Assembly: GCF_014262665.1 (NCBI RefSeq)
Contig: NZ_CP046883.1
Coordinates: 1,612,001-1,676,000 of the forward strand
Length of the DNA: 64,000 nucleotides
Origin: Corynebacterium anserum
GTDB taxonomy: Bacteria; Actinomycetota; Actinomycetes; Mycobacteriales; Mycobacteriaceae
Direction of reading: 5' to 3'
Shown one piece after another: positions 8,213 through 18,471 of the stretch. Each line of letters begins with the position of its first letter. Within the stretch, counting starts at the first letter, position 1. Below the pieces are notes generated by a model. The model ran no database searches. It saw only the letters and a program-made list of their open reading frames with translations, and had not been told where the DNA came from. Position numbers and translations under genes: made by a program.

Positions 8213-10165
8213 TCACCCTTCGCGTTTCTCTGCGGCTTCGAGCCAGGCCATTTCCAGCTCATCGTGCTCGCCTTGGATTTTGCGAGCCTCCGTATCCAGT
8301 CGTGTCAGCTTCTCAGCAGCGCTAGGATCCACTGCAAGTTCCTCAGCGGCGGTCGCCATCTCAGCATGAAGCTTCTCCAGCTTCTGTGAAAGCTTCTCTA
8401 TTTTCCTTTCAAGTGAGTTCATTTCCTTCTTCAGTACACGGTCTTCTTGTGCACTGAGAGCAGGCTTAGTCTCGGCTACCCATCCTCCAACACCACTATC
8501 AATGCCGGCAGCGCATCCCCCATCATCGTGATCCAGCACCTGTCCAGCCGAACCCCCGTCATCCATTAGAGCCGCGTGTCCGCCAATCGCGTGGCTACCT
8601 GGCACTTGACGGCCCAATAAACGATTATCTGGTTTGTGAGCCCCGAGTTCCTGGCGTCGACGAAGATATTGCTCAATACCTCCCGGTAGATTCGTCAACG
8701 TTCCGTCACCAAATAGAGCCCAGGTGGAGTCGCAAATGCGCTCGATCAAATACCGATCGTGCGAGATCACCACGAGCGTGCCTGGCCACCCATCGAGCAA
8801 AGATTCTAATTCTTGCAACGTGTCGATATCTAAATCATTCGTTGGCTCATCAAGAAGTAGGACATTTGGCTCCGTCATCAACACTCGAGTCAGCTGCAAA
8901 CGCCGGCGCTCGCCACCCGACAGATCCCTTACCGGTGTGCGCTGACGTTTCGCAGAAAAACCCAGACGCTCCGCGAGCTGGCTTGCCGATAGTTCCTTAT
9001 CTCCAAAAGTCACATAACTCGCTACGTCCTGAACCGCTTCCAACAGGCGTTGGTTGGGATCGAGGTCATCTAATTCCTGACGCAGCCACCCTAAACGCAC
9101 AGTCTTTCCTTCGATGCGTTTACCACTCGTGACCTGGTACTCTCCAGCCAGAGCACGAAGCAAGGTGGTCTTGCCACTGCCATTTACACCTACCAAACCT
9201 ATGCGTTCACCAGGCCCCAACCGCCACGTGAGATTTTCCACCAGAATGCGTCCATCCGGCGTAGCAATAGTGGCATCTTCAAGTTCGATGACCTTCTTGC
9301 CTTGCCGACGCGCCGAAAACTTCATGAGCTCTACACTGTCTCGAAGCGCCGGAACATCCGCGATCAGAGCCTCAGCTGCTTCAATGCGATATCGAGGCTT
9401 CGAGGTACGCGCCGGAGCGCCACGACGCAGCCATGCAAGTTCTTTGCGGGCGAGATTTTGACGTCTCTGCTCAGCGGCATCAGCCTGCCTGGCACGCTCA
9501 GCGCGTGCAAACGTCCAGTCGTTATATCCCCCCTCATATACGTCAACCACACCATCGTGTACTTCCCACGTTCTAGTGGCGACGGTATCGAGGAACCAGC
9601 GGTCGTGGGTCACCACCACCAATGCGGTGTTTCGGCTCAACAAGTGCTCAGCCAACCATTGCACGCCTTCAACATCAAGATGGTTCGTTGGCTCATCAAG
9701 GATTAATAAGTCCAGCTCTTGCACGAGTGCAGCGGCGAGACCCGTACGGCGTCGTTCCCCACCAGACAACGACCGAACAGGAGTATCCAACCCCAGATCG
9801 GCGACACCCAGCCCATGCAATACTGATCGCACGCGTGGGTTGGAGGCCCACTCGTAAGTCTCCAACCCCAAAGGTTGAAGCACGGCATCAGCCACGGTCG
9901 TTCCAGCGCAGGCCTCATCGGTGACTACCTCCCGGAGCACATCCTGGGTCACCATTGCCATTCGCAAGCCGTTATTGTGAGATACCCGCCCACTATCTGG
10001 CAGATCCGCGCCAAAAAGGATCTTCAACAGCGTTGATTTACCTCCACCGTTAAGACCTACCACCCCCACACGGTCTCCAGAGTTCACGCCAAGGCTGACC
10101 GTGTCTAACAATTGCTTCAGGCCGTAAGTTTTGCTGACGTTTTCTAAGTTGATGAGGTTACTCAC
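8213..10165 (-). CDS. ABC-F family ATPase (Uup/EttA-like)
   Basis: This soluble protein has two ABC cassettes and no membrane segments. The first has Walker A GLNGGGKSTLLK, signature LSGGERRR and Walker B LLILDEPTNHLD. The second has GVNGSGKTTLLR, LSGGERRR and VLLLDEPTNDLD. The C-terminal 110 or so residues follow a Gly/Asp-rich linker and form a coiled coil (EMNSLERKIEKLSQKLEKLH), as in Uup. ABC-F proteins act on ribosomes (translation rescue or drug protection). The start is placed at GTG 10165 (VSNLINLENVSKTYG); an ATG at 10288 would add 41 unconserved residues. It lies downstream of ispE in the same direction. Confidence 0.88.
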   Translation of the reverse strand: MSNLINLENVSKTYGLKQLLDTVSLGVNSGDRVGVVGLNGGGKSTLLKILFGADLPDSGRVSHNNGLRMAMVTQDVLREVVTDEACAGTTVADAVLQPLGLETYEWASNPRVRSVLHGLGVADLGLDTPVRSLSGGERRRTGLAAALVQELDLLILDEPTNHLDVEGVQWLAEHLLSRNTALVVVTHDRWFLDTVATRTWEVHDGVVDVYEGGYNDWTFARAERARQADAAEQRRQNLARKELAWLRRGAPARTSKPRYRIEAAEALIADVPALRDSVELMKFSARRQGKKVIELEDATIATPDGRILVENLTWRLGPGERIGLVGVNGSGKTTLLRALAGEYQVTSGKRIEGKTVRLGWLRQELDDLDPNQRLLEAVQDVASYVTFGDKELSASQLAERLGFSAKRQRTPVRDLSGGERRRLQLTRVLMTEPNVLLLDEPTNDLDIDTLQELESLLDGWPGTLVVISHDRYLIERICDSTWALFGDGTLTNLPGGIEQYLRRRQELGAHKPDNRLLGRQVPGSHAIGGHAALMDDGGSAGQVLDHDDGGCAAGIDSGVGGWVAETKPALSAQEDRVLKKEMNSLERKIEKLSQKLEKLHAEMATAAEELAVDPSAAEKLTRLDTEARKIQGEHDELEMAWLEAAEKREG

Positions 10166-10376
10166 GGGATGTGAATCTCGTTCCTGTTCTTTGGGGGTGG
10201 GTGTTTCCGTATTGTTCTTAAAGGTTGAGCGTTTCGCTATTTCGGTCTGGTACTCGGCGGGCAACTCACACTTTGTACCAGCTGCCATGGCATCTAGTTC
10301 TCAGCCACTTACCGAGTATTGTTCCGAGCTGTTCCACTCAACAGTAAATTCCCTGACCTGGACGATCCTCTGCACG

Positions 10377-11630
10377 CTAGTCTTCCTCTAGAATCCTGGC
10401 AGGTCCCGCCGGAGAAGAAGCAGTAATGGTGGCGCTAGCTTTGCCCGCCACGGAAACAGCAGTGGCTACATCGAGGGCATGGTCTGCATCGCGGCACAAC
10501 ATGGCGATTGTTGGCCCCGAGCCAGAGACAATTGCCGCGAGCGCCCCGGCTTCTTTCGCAGCACGGAGAGTTTCACGCAAAGTTGGCATGAGGCTAATAG
10601 CGGGAGCCTGAAGGTCGTTGACGAGCGTGGGTGCCAGCTGTTCCGCATCACCGCTGACCAGGGCACGCATGAGAGCATCGGTGCTGCCCGCCCGTATGTC
10701 GGGGCGTTCGCCGGAAGCAGCCGCAGCTCTTTGCTTATCCAACTGAGCAAAAACTTTCGGTGTGGAGAGTCCTCGTTTATCTGTGGCTAACGCCCAATGG
10801 AAAGTTCCGTGAGCCATCACAGTCACCAGTTCATCTCCGCGACCGAGTCCCAACGCAGTTCCGCCGAGTACACAAAACGGTACGTCTGCACCTAGCGATG
10901 CCGCTATACCGTACTGTTCCTCCATGGTCGGAGTAGGCACATGGGATGTCCTAGGGTGACGTTCACAATAAAACTCCACAGCTGCGACCAGCGCCGCAGC
11001 TGCGTCCGCAGAACCGCCGGCCATGCCTCCTGCGACCGGAACCCCTTTCTCAATATGGATCGCCACCCATGGCACATCTTGTTCAGTCATCTTGTGCGAG
11101 GCGAGTTCACTGCGATCTATTTCCCCCGGACTGTTGTCGCCGCAACTGCCTTCTTTCATCCGCGCCTTGACGAGGCTGCGCACCGCCTCAACCGCGCGAA
11201 CCGCCAGATTACTAGGGTCAGTCGGAACCAAATGCGCATCATGCCCAGTGACCGTGACGGTAGCTTCTTCCTCCGACGCTACCTCTGTCAATCTCACCTT
11301 TTCCTGGAGTGCCACCGACTGAAAAACAGTAGTCAAATCGTGATACCCATCATCGCGTAAGTCGGATACTCCCAAGTGAAGGTTGACTTTTCCATGGGCA
11401 ACGGCACCTACGCTCAAAGGTGATGGTGTTTGCTTTAACTGAACTGATTTTGCGTCATGTGGAATCCCACTGTCCCTGCGAACGCCAGGTTCTGCAGAGC
11501 CCTTCGGATCCTTACCCCTCCGAACACCAGGTCCTGCAGAGCCCTTCGGATCATTACCCGATGTGTGAACGCCAACTCTGCCAGTATCCGCCCTACTAAT
11601 ACTCGTCCTATCAATGGAATCTCTGCTCAT
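10377..11630 (-). CDS. ispE: 4-diphosphocytidyl-2-C-methyl-D-erythritol kinase with repeat-bearing N-terminal extension
   Basis: IspE is the GHMP kinase of the non-mevalonate isoprenoid pathway. The conserved core begins near residue 75 (GAVAHGKVNLHLGV) and contains the ATP-binding motif PVAGGMAGGSADAAAAL and SLGADVPFCVLGGTALG. At 417 residues it is about 100 longer than usual. Part of the excess is a hydrophilic N-terminal extension with a duplicated segment (DPKGSAGPGVRRGK and DPKGSAEPGVRRDS). The start at 11630 is supported by an ATGA overlap with the ksgA stop, which implies translational coupling. Confidence 0.92.
   Translation of the reverse strand: MSRDSIDRTSISRADTGRVGVHTSGNDPKGSAGPGVRRGKDPKGSAEPGVRRDSGIPHDAKSVQLKQTPSPLSVGAVAHGKVNLHLGVSDLRDDGYHDLTTVFQSVALQEKVRLTEVASEEEATVTVTGHDAHLVPTDPSNLAVRAVEAVRSLVKARMKEGSCGDNSPGEIDRSELASHKMTEQDVPWVAIHIEKGVPVAGGMAGGSADAAAALVAAVEFYCERHPRTSHVPTPTMEEQYGIAASLGADVPFCVLGGTALGLGRGDELVTVMAHGTFHWALATDKRGLSTPKVFAQLDKQRAAAASGERPDIRAGSTDALMRALVSGDAEQLAPTLVNDLQAPAISLMPTLRETLRAAKEAGALAAIVSGSGPTIAMLCRDADHALDVATAVSVAGKASATITASSPAGPARILEED
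11469..11560. repeat. Imperfect direct repeat encoding the IspE N-terminal extension
   Basis: Two units share 'cgaacgccaggt/cgaacaccaggt' followed by 'cctgcagagcccttcggatc', with about a 42-bp period. They encode DPKGSAGPGVRR and DPKGSAEPGVRR. The sequence is in frame and low complexity, like the intergenic repeats elsewhere in the window. Confidence 0.75.
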
Positions 11631-12583
11631 CGCAATACCTCCCCTGCCACGAGATTATTCTTCAAAGCCACCTTAGCCAGCCGTACGAAATCTGCAGTCG
11701 AAAGCTTCTCTCCACGTTGTTTCGGATCGATCCCCGCCTCCACAAGAACACCTTCAGCTTGCGACCCAGAGCTAAACCACGAGGAGAGTGCCGCGCGAAG
11801 GGTTTTGCGGCGTTGGAGGAAAGCGGCGTCGGCCAAAGAAAAAACAACAGCGCGGAGCTCAGACTCCCCCGTACCTTTGGGCAGATCAGTCAAAGACCAC
11901 GGGCGCGTCTGATCTGTCCAGCGATCAATGCGCACCAGACCAGAGTCAATCTTCGGAGCAGGCCAAAAGACATTCTTTCCAATCGTCGCTGCACGGCTAA
12001 CGTTGCCGTAATAACCTGCTTTCACAGACGGGACGCCATAGATTTTCGAGCCAGGTTCAGCTGCGAGACGATCAGCCACCTCACGCTGAACCATCACTAG
12101 CACTCGCCGGATAGTCTTAAACTCCTCCACACAGTGCAATAGCACCGGCACTGATACGTTGTACGGCAAATTGGCGACGAGAGCGCTCGGCAGGGGACGC
12201 TTAGCATTGTCAAAGTCACAGCGCTGGAGTTTTAGCGCATCCTTCAAGATCACATGAAACCTGGCTGCACAGGGCTCGGCACGCGTACTGACCGTTTCCG
12301 GAAGTTTGTCGGCCAGTCGACGATCGATCTCGACCGCAGTGACGGTGTGCGCGGTCTCCAGTAAGGCGAGAGTCAGTGAGCCTAAACCTGGTCCGATCTC
12401 GAGCACATCATCGGATGCCGTGATTTCCGACGCAGCGACGATTTTCCGCACTGTATTTGGATCGTGCACAAAGTTCTGCCCCAGTTTTTTGGTGGGAGAA
12501 ATGTCCAACTCTTCAGCTAGTTCGCGCACCTGTACAGGCCCGAGGAGATGAGCCTGAGCAGTGTCGACATGGCTATCAGTCAT
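11627..12583 (-). CDS. ksgA: 16S rRNA adenine(1518/1519) dimethyltransferase
   Basis: KsgA/RsmA dimethylates two adjacent adenines in helix 45 of 16S rRNA. Visible motifs are KKLGQNFVHDPNTVRKIV, the SAM-binding DDVLEIGPGLGSLTLALL and the catalytic motif ALVANLPYNVSVPVLLH (NLPY). The C-terminal small domain ends near GEKLSTADFVRLAKVAL. The ATG at 12583 is chosen because GGTGGAGGATTT lies right upstream; an upstream in-frame start at 12697 is not supported. It forms an rpf2-ksgA-ispE order known from other corynebacteria and mycobacteria and overlaps ispE by four bases. Confidence 0.95.
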   Translation of the reverse strand: MTDSHVDTAQAHLLGPVQVRELAEELDISPTKKLGQNFVHDPNTVRKIVAASEITASDDVLEIGPGLGSLTLALLETAHTVTAVEIDRRLADKLPETVSTRAEPCAARFHVILKDALKLQRCDFDNAKRPLPSALVANLPYNVSVPVLLHCVEEFKTIRRVLVMVQREVADRLAAEPGSKIYGVPSVKAGYYGNVSRAATIGKNVFWPAPKIDSGLVRIDRWTDQTRPWSLTDLPKGTGESELRAVVFSLADAAFLQRRKTLRAALSSWFSSGSQAEGVLVEAGIDPKQRGEKLSTADFVRLAKVALKNNLVAGEVLR

Positions 12584-12698
12584 AAATCCTCCACCAGGAA
12601 AACGGTCGCGAATCCTTTTAATAGACAAAACGGCCACGCTAAGCACAACGTACAGCACACTGCCTGTAGCACAGAGCCGAGTATCTCCACATGACAAT

Positions 12699-12719
12699 AG
12701 CCCAGCACGGGGCTGGGCT
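12699..12719 (-). terminator. Possible terminator hairpin downstream of rpf2
   Basis: An eight-base stem agcccagc/gctgggct surrounds a five-base loop, 77 bp beyond the rpf2 stop. The following minus-strand sequence is only weakly T-rich, so termination is uncertain. Confidence 0.4.
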
Positions 12720-12795
12720 AAATATTCGGATTGCTGAGGTGCGGCTCAAGGCGCACAGTCTAAGCGCTTACACGCTACGCCAGCTGGGCTTGGCT

Positions 12796-14243
<1,448 letters not shown>

Positions 14244-15104
14244 TTACAGCGAAGGGATTCCATACACCCGGCAAGCGTTGGCAGTCACCAACTCAGCAAA
14301 TTCCCGCTCCGATTGACCACGCACCTCCGCCAAAACCCACGCAGTATAGCCCACATAACTCGGCGCGTTTCTGCGACCACGGAAGGGCTCGGGAGTCATG
14401 TAGGGAGCATCAGTCTCCACCAAAATCTGCCCTGCCGGCGCTATCCGCGCCGCCTCACGCAGTTCCTCATTGCGCTTGAATGTGGAGTTTCCCGCGAAGG
14501 AGAGCACGTAACCACGCCCCAGCGCTTCCTTCGCCACCTCAAGCGGCGAAGAAAAACAATGCAAAATCACGGTCTGCGGCCGAGGCGCATCCTCTAGCAC
14601 ACGCAGAAGATCCTCGTCCGCCTCACGGTTGTGAATCATCAGCGCCTTGCCGGATGATACCGCCAAATCAATGTGCCAACGAAACGCCTCCTCCTGCACC
14701 TCCAAGCTGGGAGTCTCAGTATCTTTCCCGATCCAATAGGTATCTAAACCAGTCTCCCCAATGGCGACACAACGCGGATCTTGAGACATCTCCGTCAGTC
14801 GCTGCTTAGCTGCGTCGTCCAAAGTATGAGCCAACGTGGGGTGAATGGCGCACGCCGCCCACACATTGGGATGCATATGGGCGGCCTCCAGCGCATGTTC
14901 AGTCTCCGGAAGGCCATCACCAACCGTACACACGCCGACCAGGCCGGAAGCATCTGCCTCAGCCATGAGAGCCCGAATGCCTTCCTCGTACGAGGCAACC
15001 TGCTCTCCCATCTTCTTCACGGTCGAATACAGATGAGTGTGCGCATCAAAAAGAGGCCTCAACTCGGGAGGAGGTACGGGCTTAGGACGGTTCTTCTTTG
15101 CCAT
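14244..15104 (-). CDS. tatD: TatD-family metal-dependent hydrolase (DNase)
   Basis: This 286-residue TIM-barrel hydrolase has LFDAHTHLYS (metal-binding HxH), GETGLDTYWI (Glu), LMIHNREADEDLL (His), VILHCFSSPLEV (His) and LVETDAPYMTPEPFRGRRNAPSY (Asp). All metal ligands of the TatD family are present. TatD proteins are 3'-5' DNases/RNases linked to DNA repair. It lies between metG and rpf2 on the same strand, the order also seen in mycobacteria. ATG 15104 starts MAKKNRPKP. Confidence 0.92.
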   Translation of the reverse strand: MAKKNRPKPVPPPELRPLFDAHTHLYSTVKKMGEQVASYEEGIRALMAEADASGLVGVCTVGDGLPETEHALEAAHMHPNVWAACAIHPTLAHTLDDAAKQRLTEMSQDPRCVAIGETGLDTYWIGKDTETPSLEVQEEAFRWHIDLAVSSGKALMIHNREADEDLLRVLEDAPRPQTVILHCFSSPLEVAKEALGRGYVLSFAGNSTFKRNEELREAARIAPAGQILVETDAPYMTPEPFRGRRNAPSYVGYTAWVLAEVRGQSEREFAELVTANACRVYGIPSL

Positions 15105-15336
15105 GCCCCCTACCGTACCTTTTGCAGTTCTATTTGCTTATGTGGCAATTCAGTCTGTACATATAGCCCCTACTCACGACACATCATCACATGTGCCGCG
15201 CTCACTTCACTATGGCGCTCATTTCACTCCCGCGGTCACGGCAGTCACGCCGCCCATAAACTATCGGCTGGCGTCAATGAACTATCGGCCATTTATGGAG
15301 AGTAAGATGCCGCCGGCATGGGATACCAGCAGCAGA

Positions 15337-17175
15337 CTACTTCTGAACTGGAGCCCACTCGGGGCCAGTCTCGGCAAGCTCGGCGTCGAGTTTCTTGAAC
15401 AAAGGTTTGGGCTTACTCAGCGCCACCCCTGGTTCCAAATCAATGCGGGACCAGGTCGCCTTCTGTTCGGCGTAGTTGCCCATAATCACCGGGTAAGTAC
15501 GCCCCTCTTCTGGCAGACCGACGCCAACAGGTACCCGAGGAGAGTTATCCGTGACTTCAACCACCTGCGGCTGTGCGGCCCAAATATCCTCTCCACCGAG
15601 AGTTTCATAAATCTTCTGCGCACTGAATGGCAGATATGGGGTGAGTAGTGTGTTGACATCGGACACCACTTGCAGAGCCACATACAACACGGTTGCTAAC
15701 CGTTCACGCTGACTATCATCCTTCGCCAACTTCCACGGCTCCATCGCCGCAATGTACTGGTTAGCTCGACCAGCGATGCGCATGGCCTCAGTGATGCCAG
15801 CCTTGAAGCGAGATTTCGCAACGTGTTGGCCAACAATATCGAAAGCGGCTGCTGCTTCATCCAACAATGCGCGATCCTCTGCAGTGAACTCACCTGGCGC
15901 GGGAATCTCTCCAAAGTTCTTATAAGCCATGGATACAGTGCGATTGACCAGGTTTCCCCATTCATTTGCCAACTCGCCGTTGATGCGGCGGACAAACTCA
16001 TCCCATGTGAAGTCAGTATCCGTTGTCTCTGGACCGGCCATCGCAATGAAGTAACGCAAGGGATCCGGGCCGAAGTCTCTCAGGAAGTCACGAACATAGA
16101 TCACGACACCCTTTGACGAGCTAAATTTCGATCCAGACATGGTGAGGAATTCCGAGGAAACAACCTCCGTCGGCAAGTTCAACTGAGGTTGCGCAAGGTC
16201 GCCGGCACTGCCACCCTTCGAGCCTGCTCCCTGGTAGCCGAGAAGCTCAGCGGGCCAAATCTGGGAGTGGAACGTGATGTTGTCCTTACCCATGAAGTAA
16301 TAGGACACGGCTTCTGGATCATTCCACCACTGACGCCATGCTTCTGGGTCGCCTGTACGCCACGCCCATTCGATGGAAGCCGAGAGGTAGCCCACCACAG
16401 CATCGAACCACACATAGAGTTTCTTGGCATTGTTGTCCTGCCACCCTTCGATTGGCACCGGGATACCCCAGTCAATGTCGCGTGTCATGGAGCGTGGGCG
16501 CACATCCTTGAGCAGGTTCAGAGAAAATTTCAGAACATTCGGGCGCCAATCTGTGCGATCCTTCAACCACTCACTGAGCGCGTCAGCTAGGGCTGGAAGG
16601 TCGAGCATGAAGTGCTCGGTATCGACGAACTCTGGGGTCTCACCGTTGATTTTGGAGCGTGGGTTTATGAGATCAGCTGGGTCTAGCTGGTTACCACAGT
16701 TATCGCATTGGTCGCCACGCGCATCCGTAGCTCCACAGATGGGGCAGGTGCCTTCGATGTAACGATCGGGCAGTGTTCGCCCGGTTGATGGGCTGATTGC
16801 CCCACGGGTGGTTTCTTTCACCATATAGCCGTTGTCGTTGAGGCCGCGGAAGAGGTCTTGCACCACTGCGTAGTGATTGCGGGTTGTGGTGCGGGTAAAT
16901 AGGTCATAAGACAATCCCAATCCCACAAGATCTTCGACAATAACCCTGTTGTAACGATCCGCGAGTTCCTGAACGCTCACGCCTTCCTTCTCCGCTTGGA
17001 CGAGCAGAGGAGTGCCATGCTCATCGGTTCCGGAGACCATGAGTACGTCGTTACCCACCATTCGCTGGTACCGGGCGAAAACATCCGAGGGGACACCGAA
17101 GCCCGCTACGTGACCAATGTGACGAGGGCCGTTGGCATACGGCCAAGCAACTGAGGTGAGAACGCGTGTCGACAT
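15337..17175 (-). CDS. metG: Methionyl-tRNA synthetase
   Basis: This class I synthetase of 612 residues charges tRNA-Met. The HIGH motif appears as [12 protein letters not shown] and the KMSKS loop as [10 protein letters not shown]. The zinc knuckle has [17 protein letters not shown]. The C-terminal helical anticodon domain ends in [14 protein letters not shown], and there is no tRNA-binding EMAP-like extension. The ATG at 17175 ([16 protein letters not shown]) is preferred to a start 24 codons upstream. It reads toward tatD and rpf2. Confidence 0.96.
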   Translation of the reverse strand: MSTRVLTSVAWPYANGPRHIGHVAGFGVPSDVFARYQRMVGNDVLMVSGTDEHGTPLLVQAEKEGVSVQELADRYNRVIVEDLVGLGLSYDLFTRTTTRNHYAVVQDLFRGLNDNGYMVKETTRGAISPSTGRTLPDRYIEGTCPICGATDARGDQCDNCGNQLDPADLINPRSKINGETPEFVDTEHFMLDLPALADALSEWLKDRTDWRPNVLKFSLNLLKDVRPRSMTRDIDWGIPVPIEGWQDNNAKKLYVWFDAVVGYLSASIEWAWRTGDPEAWRQWWNDPEAVSYYFMGKDNITFHSQIWPAELLGYQGAGSKGGSAGDLAQPQLNLPTEVVSSEFLTMSGSKFSSSKGVVIYVRDFLRDFGPDPLRYFIAMAGPETTDTDFTWDEFVRRINGELANEWGNLVNRTVSMAYKNFGEIPAPGEFTAEDRALLDEAAAAFDIVGQHVAKSRFKAGITEAMRIAGRANQYIAAMEPWKLAKDDSQRERLATVLYVALQVVSDVNTLLTPYLPFSAQKIYETLGGEDIWAAQPQVVEVTDNSPRVPVGVGLPEEGRTYPVIMGNYAEQKATWSRIDLEPGVALSKPKPLFKKLDAELAETGPEWAPVQK

Positions 17176-17892
17176 AACTAACAGAGTATTAGATACGGTC
17201 CTGAAGTAAGAACCTGAGGGGTCTTCGCCGTCGTACGCTCGGAGCACTCCCCGTTGCGCACCACATTCGTTGGATAGTTCCGCGTTAACGTTCTCTGACC
17301 AACCGACATTCGCTACCTAAGCAGCGTTCGCTACCTAGCCGAAACTAGCCGGGGTTCCCTGCCCGACATTTACGTGACGCCGCATTGACTATCGACGGAG
17401 CAAACTTAAGCGCAAAATTCCCCCCATTCAGGAAATGGCTGCAATTCTTTCAGCTAATAGCAATACTCAGTTCTTTCACAGGAAAATTTTACTCTTCGTC
17501 AATAAAGGCCAGAATTGTCAAACAAATATCTTTACATCTCCTCAGATTCTTCGCAGGTGGGGTTCTCTTTTTCCTTGAATTATCACAGTTTTACAGCACT
17601 ACCGTTGCGAATCACCACAGCAAATAAGAAGATAGTTAAAAGGTGTGAATGTTTACATTGGATTAATTACGAGCGATCAAAGTTTAATTGAAAAATGGTG
17701 GTGTATAGTCGCTCTTGTTTCAAGCGGTTGGACCCCTCAGTTCTTGAGTTTCCACCCCGGAATGCGGCTCAGATAAGCACCATAAGTGGCTGATTATCTG
17801 CCGTTCGTACAGTGCAATATCGCATCCCTTGAACCGTTTTCACCAGCGAGTTTTCTAGAGATCCCTCTAGCCTTGATTTTGTAGGAGATAAC
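17176..17892. other. 717-bp intergenic region with an AT-rich core and an inverted repeat
   Basis: This is the divergent gap between metG and the Rrf2-type gene. Bases about 17395-17720 are clearly more AT-rich than the surroundings. A plus-strand 80-codon frame there (17385-17627) has no recognisable protein. An inverted repeat cagataa (17770-17776) and ttatctg (17794-17800) sits about 90 bp before the Rrf2 start and could be an operator. No tRNA or sRNA could be assigned. Confidence 0.55.
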
Positions 17893-18357
17893 ATGCATCT
17901 CACTCGATCCACCAATCTTGGACTGCAAATTGTGATGGAGCTTGCCGATCAACAAGCGAAATCCGATGGCGCCCAGCGCCTCACTGCAGCGAACATCTCC
18001 GCTGCGCTTGAGGCATCCCCCACTCACGTTGCCAAGCTGGCTTCGAGGTTAGTCGAAATTGGAATCCTGAAATCCTCACGCGGACGCACCGGCGGTATTA
18101 CCATCGCTGACGGAGCGCTCAACTATCCACTAGGGAAACTCATCCGACAGCTAGAAGGAAAAGATGAGTCCGTCGACCGTTTCATCCACGCTCCACATTG
18201 CGAAGAACAGGACAAACATTCCAGCAACTCCCCATTAGAAACAGCCCTAACCCAGGCTCAAGAGGAGTTTTATTCCTGCCTGGACCAAAAGAGCATCGCC
18301 GATATACTGCCCGCATATATCGCCCCAACCGAAGCCATGCTCAAAACCGCTAGCTGA
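17893..18357 (+). CDS. Rrf2-family transcriptional regulator lacking the iron-sulfur cysteine set
   Basis: This 154-residue winged-helix regulator starts MHLTRSTNLGLQIVMELADQ. Its recognition helix region is ISAALEASPTHVAKLASRLVEIGIL, followed by the Rrf2 wing SSRGRTGGITIA. Members such as NsrR or IscR bind a cluster through three cysteines in the loop after the wing. Here that loop (FIHAPHCEEQDKHSSNSP) keeps only one Cys, so it may not sense iron-sulfur or NO in the usual way. It is monocistronic, convergent with the betaine carrier gene. Its target is unknown. Confidence 0.85.
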   Translation: MHLTRSTNLGLQIVMELADQQAKSDGAQRLTAANISAALEASPTHVAKLASRLVEIGILKSSRGRTGGITIADGALNYPLGKLIRQLEGKDESVDRFIHAPHCEEQDKHSSNSPLETALTQAQEEFYSCLDQKSIADILPAYIAPTEAMLKTAS

Positions 18358-18471
18358 GGTAACGGCTCCTTTTACCTACACAAGGCTTGAGCGCGCCCGC
18401 AGCGTGAAAGCGCCGGGCACCTCAGCTGATTTGGGCGGACATCTCGGACTCCTTGTGCGGCCGTCTCGGCT

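Noticed and set aside
17385-17627. 80-codon frame in the AT-rich gap
   Set aside because: No ribosome site, no recognisable domain, and composition fits AT-rich non-coding DNA.
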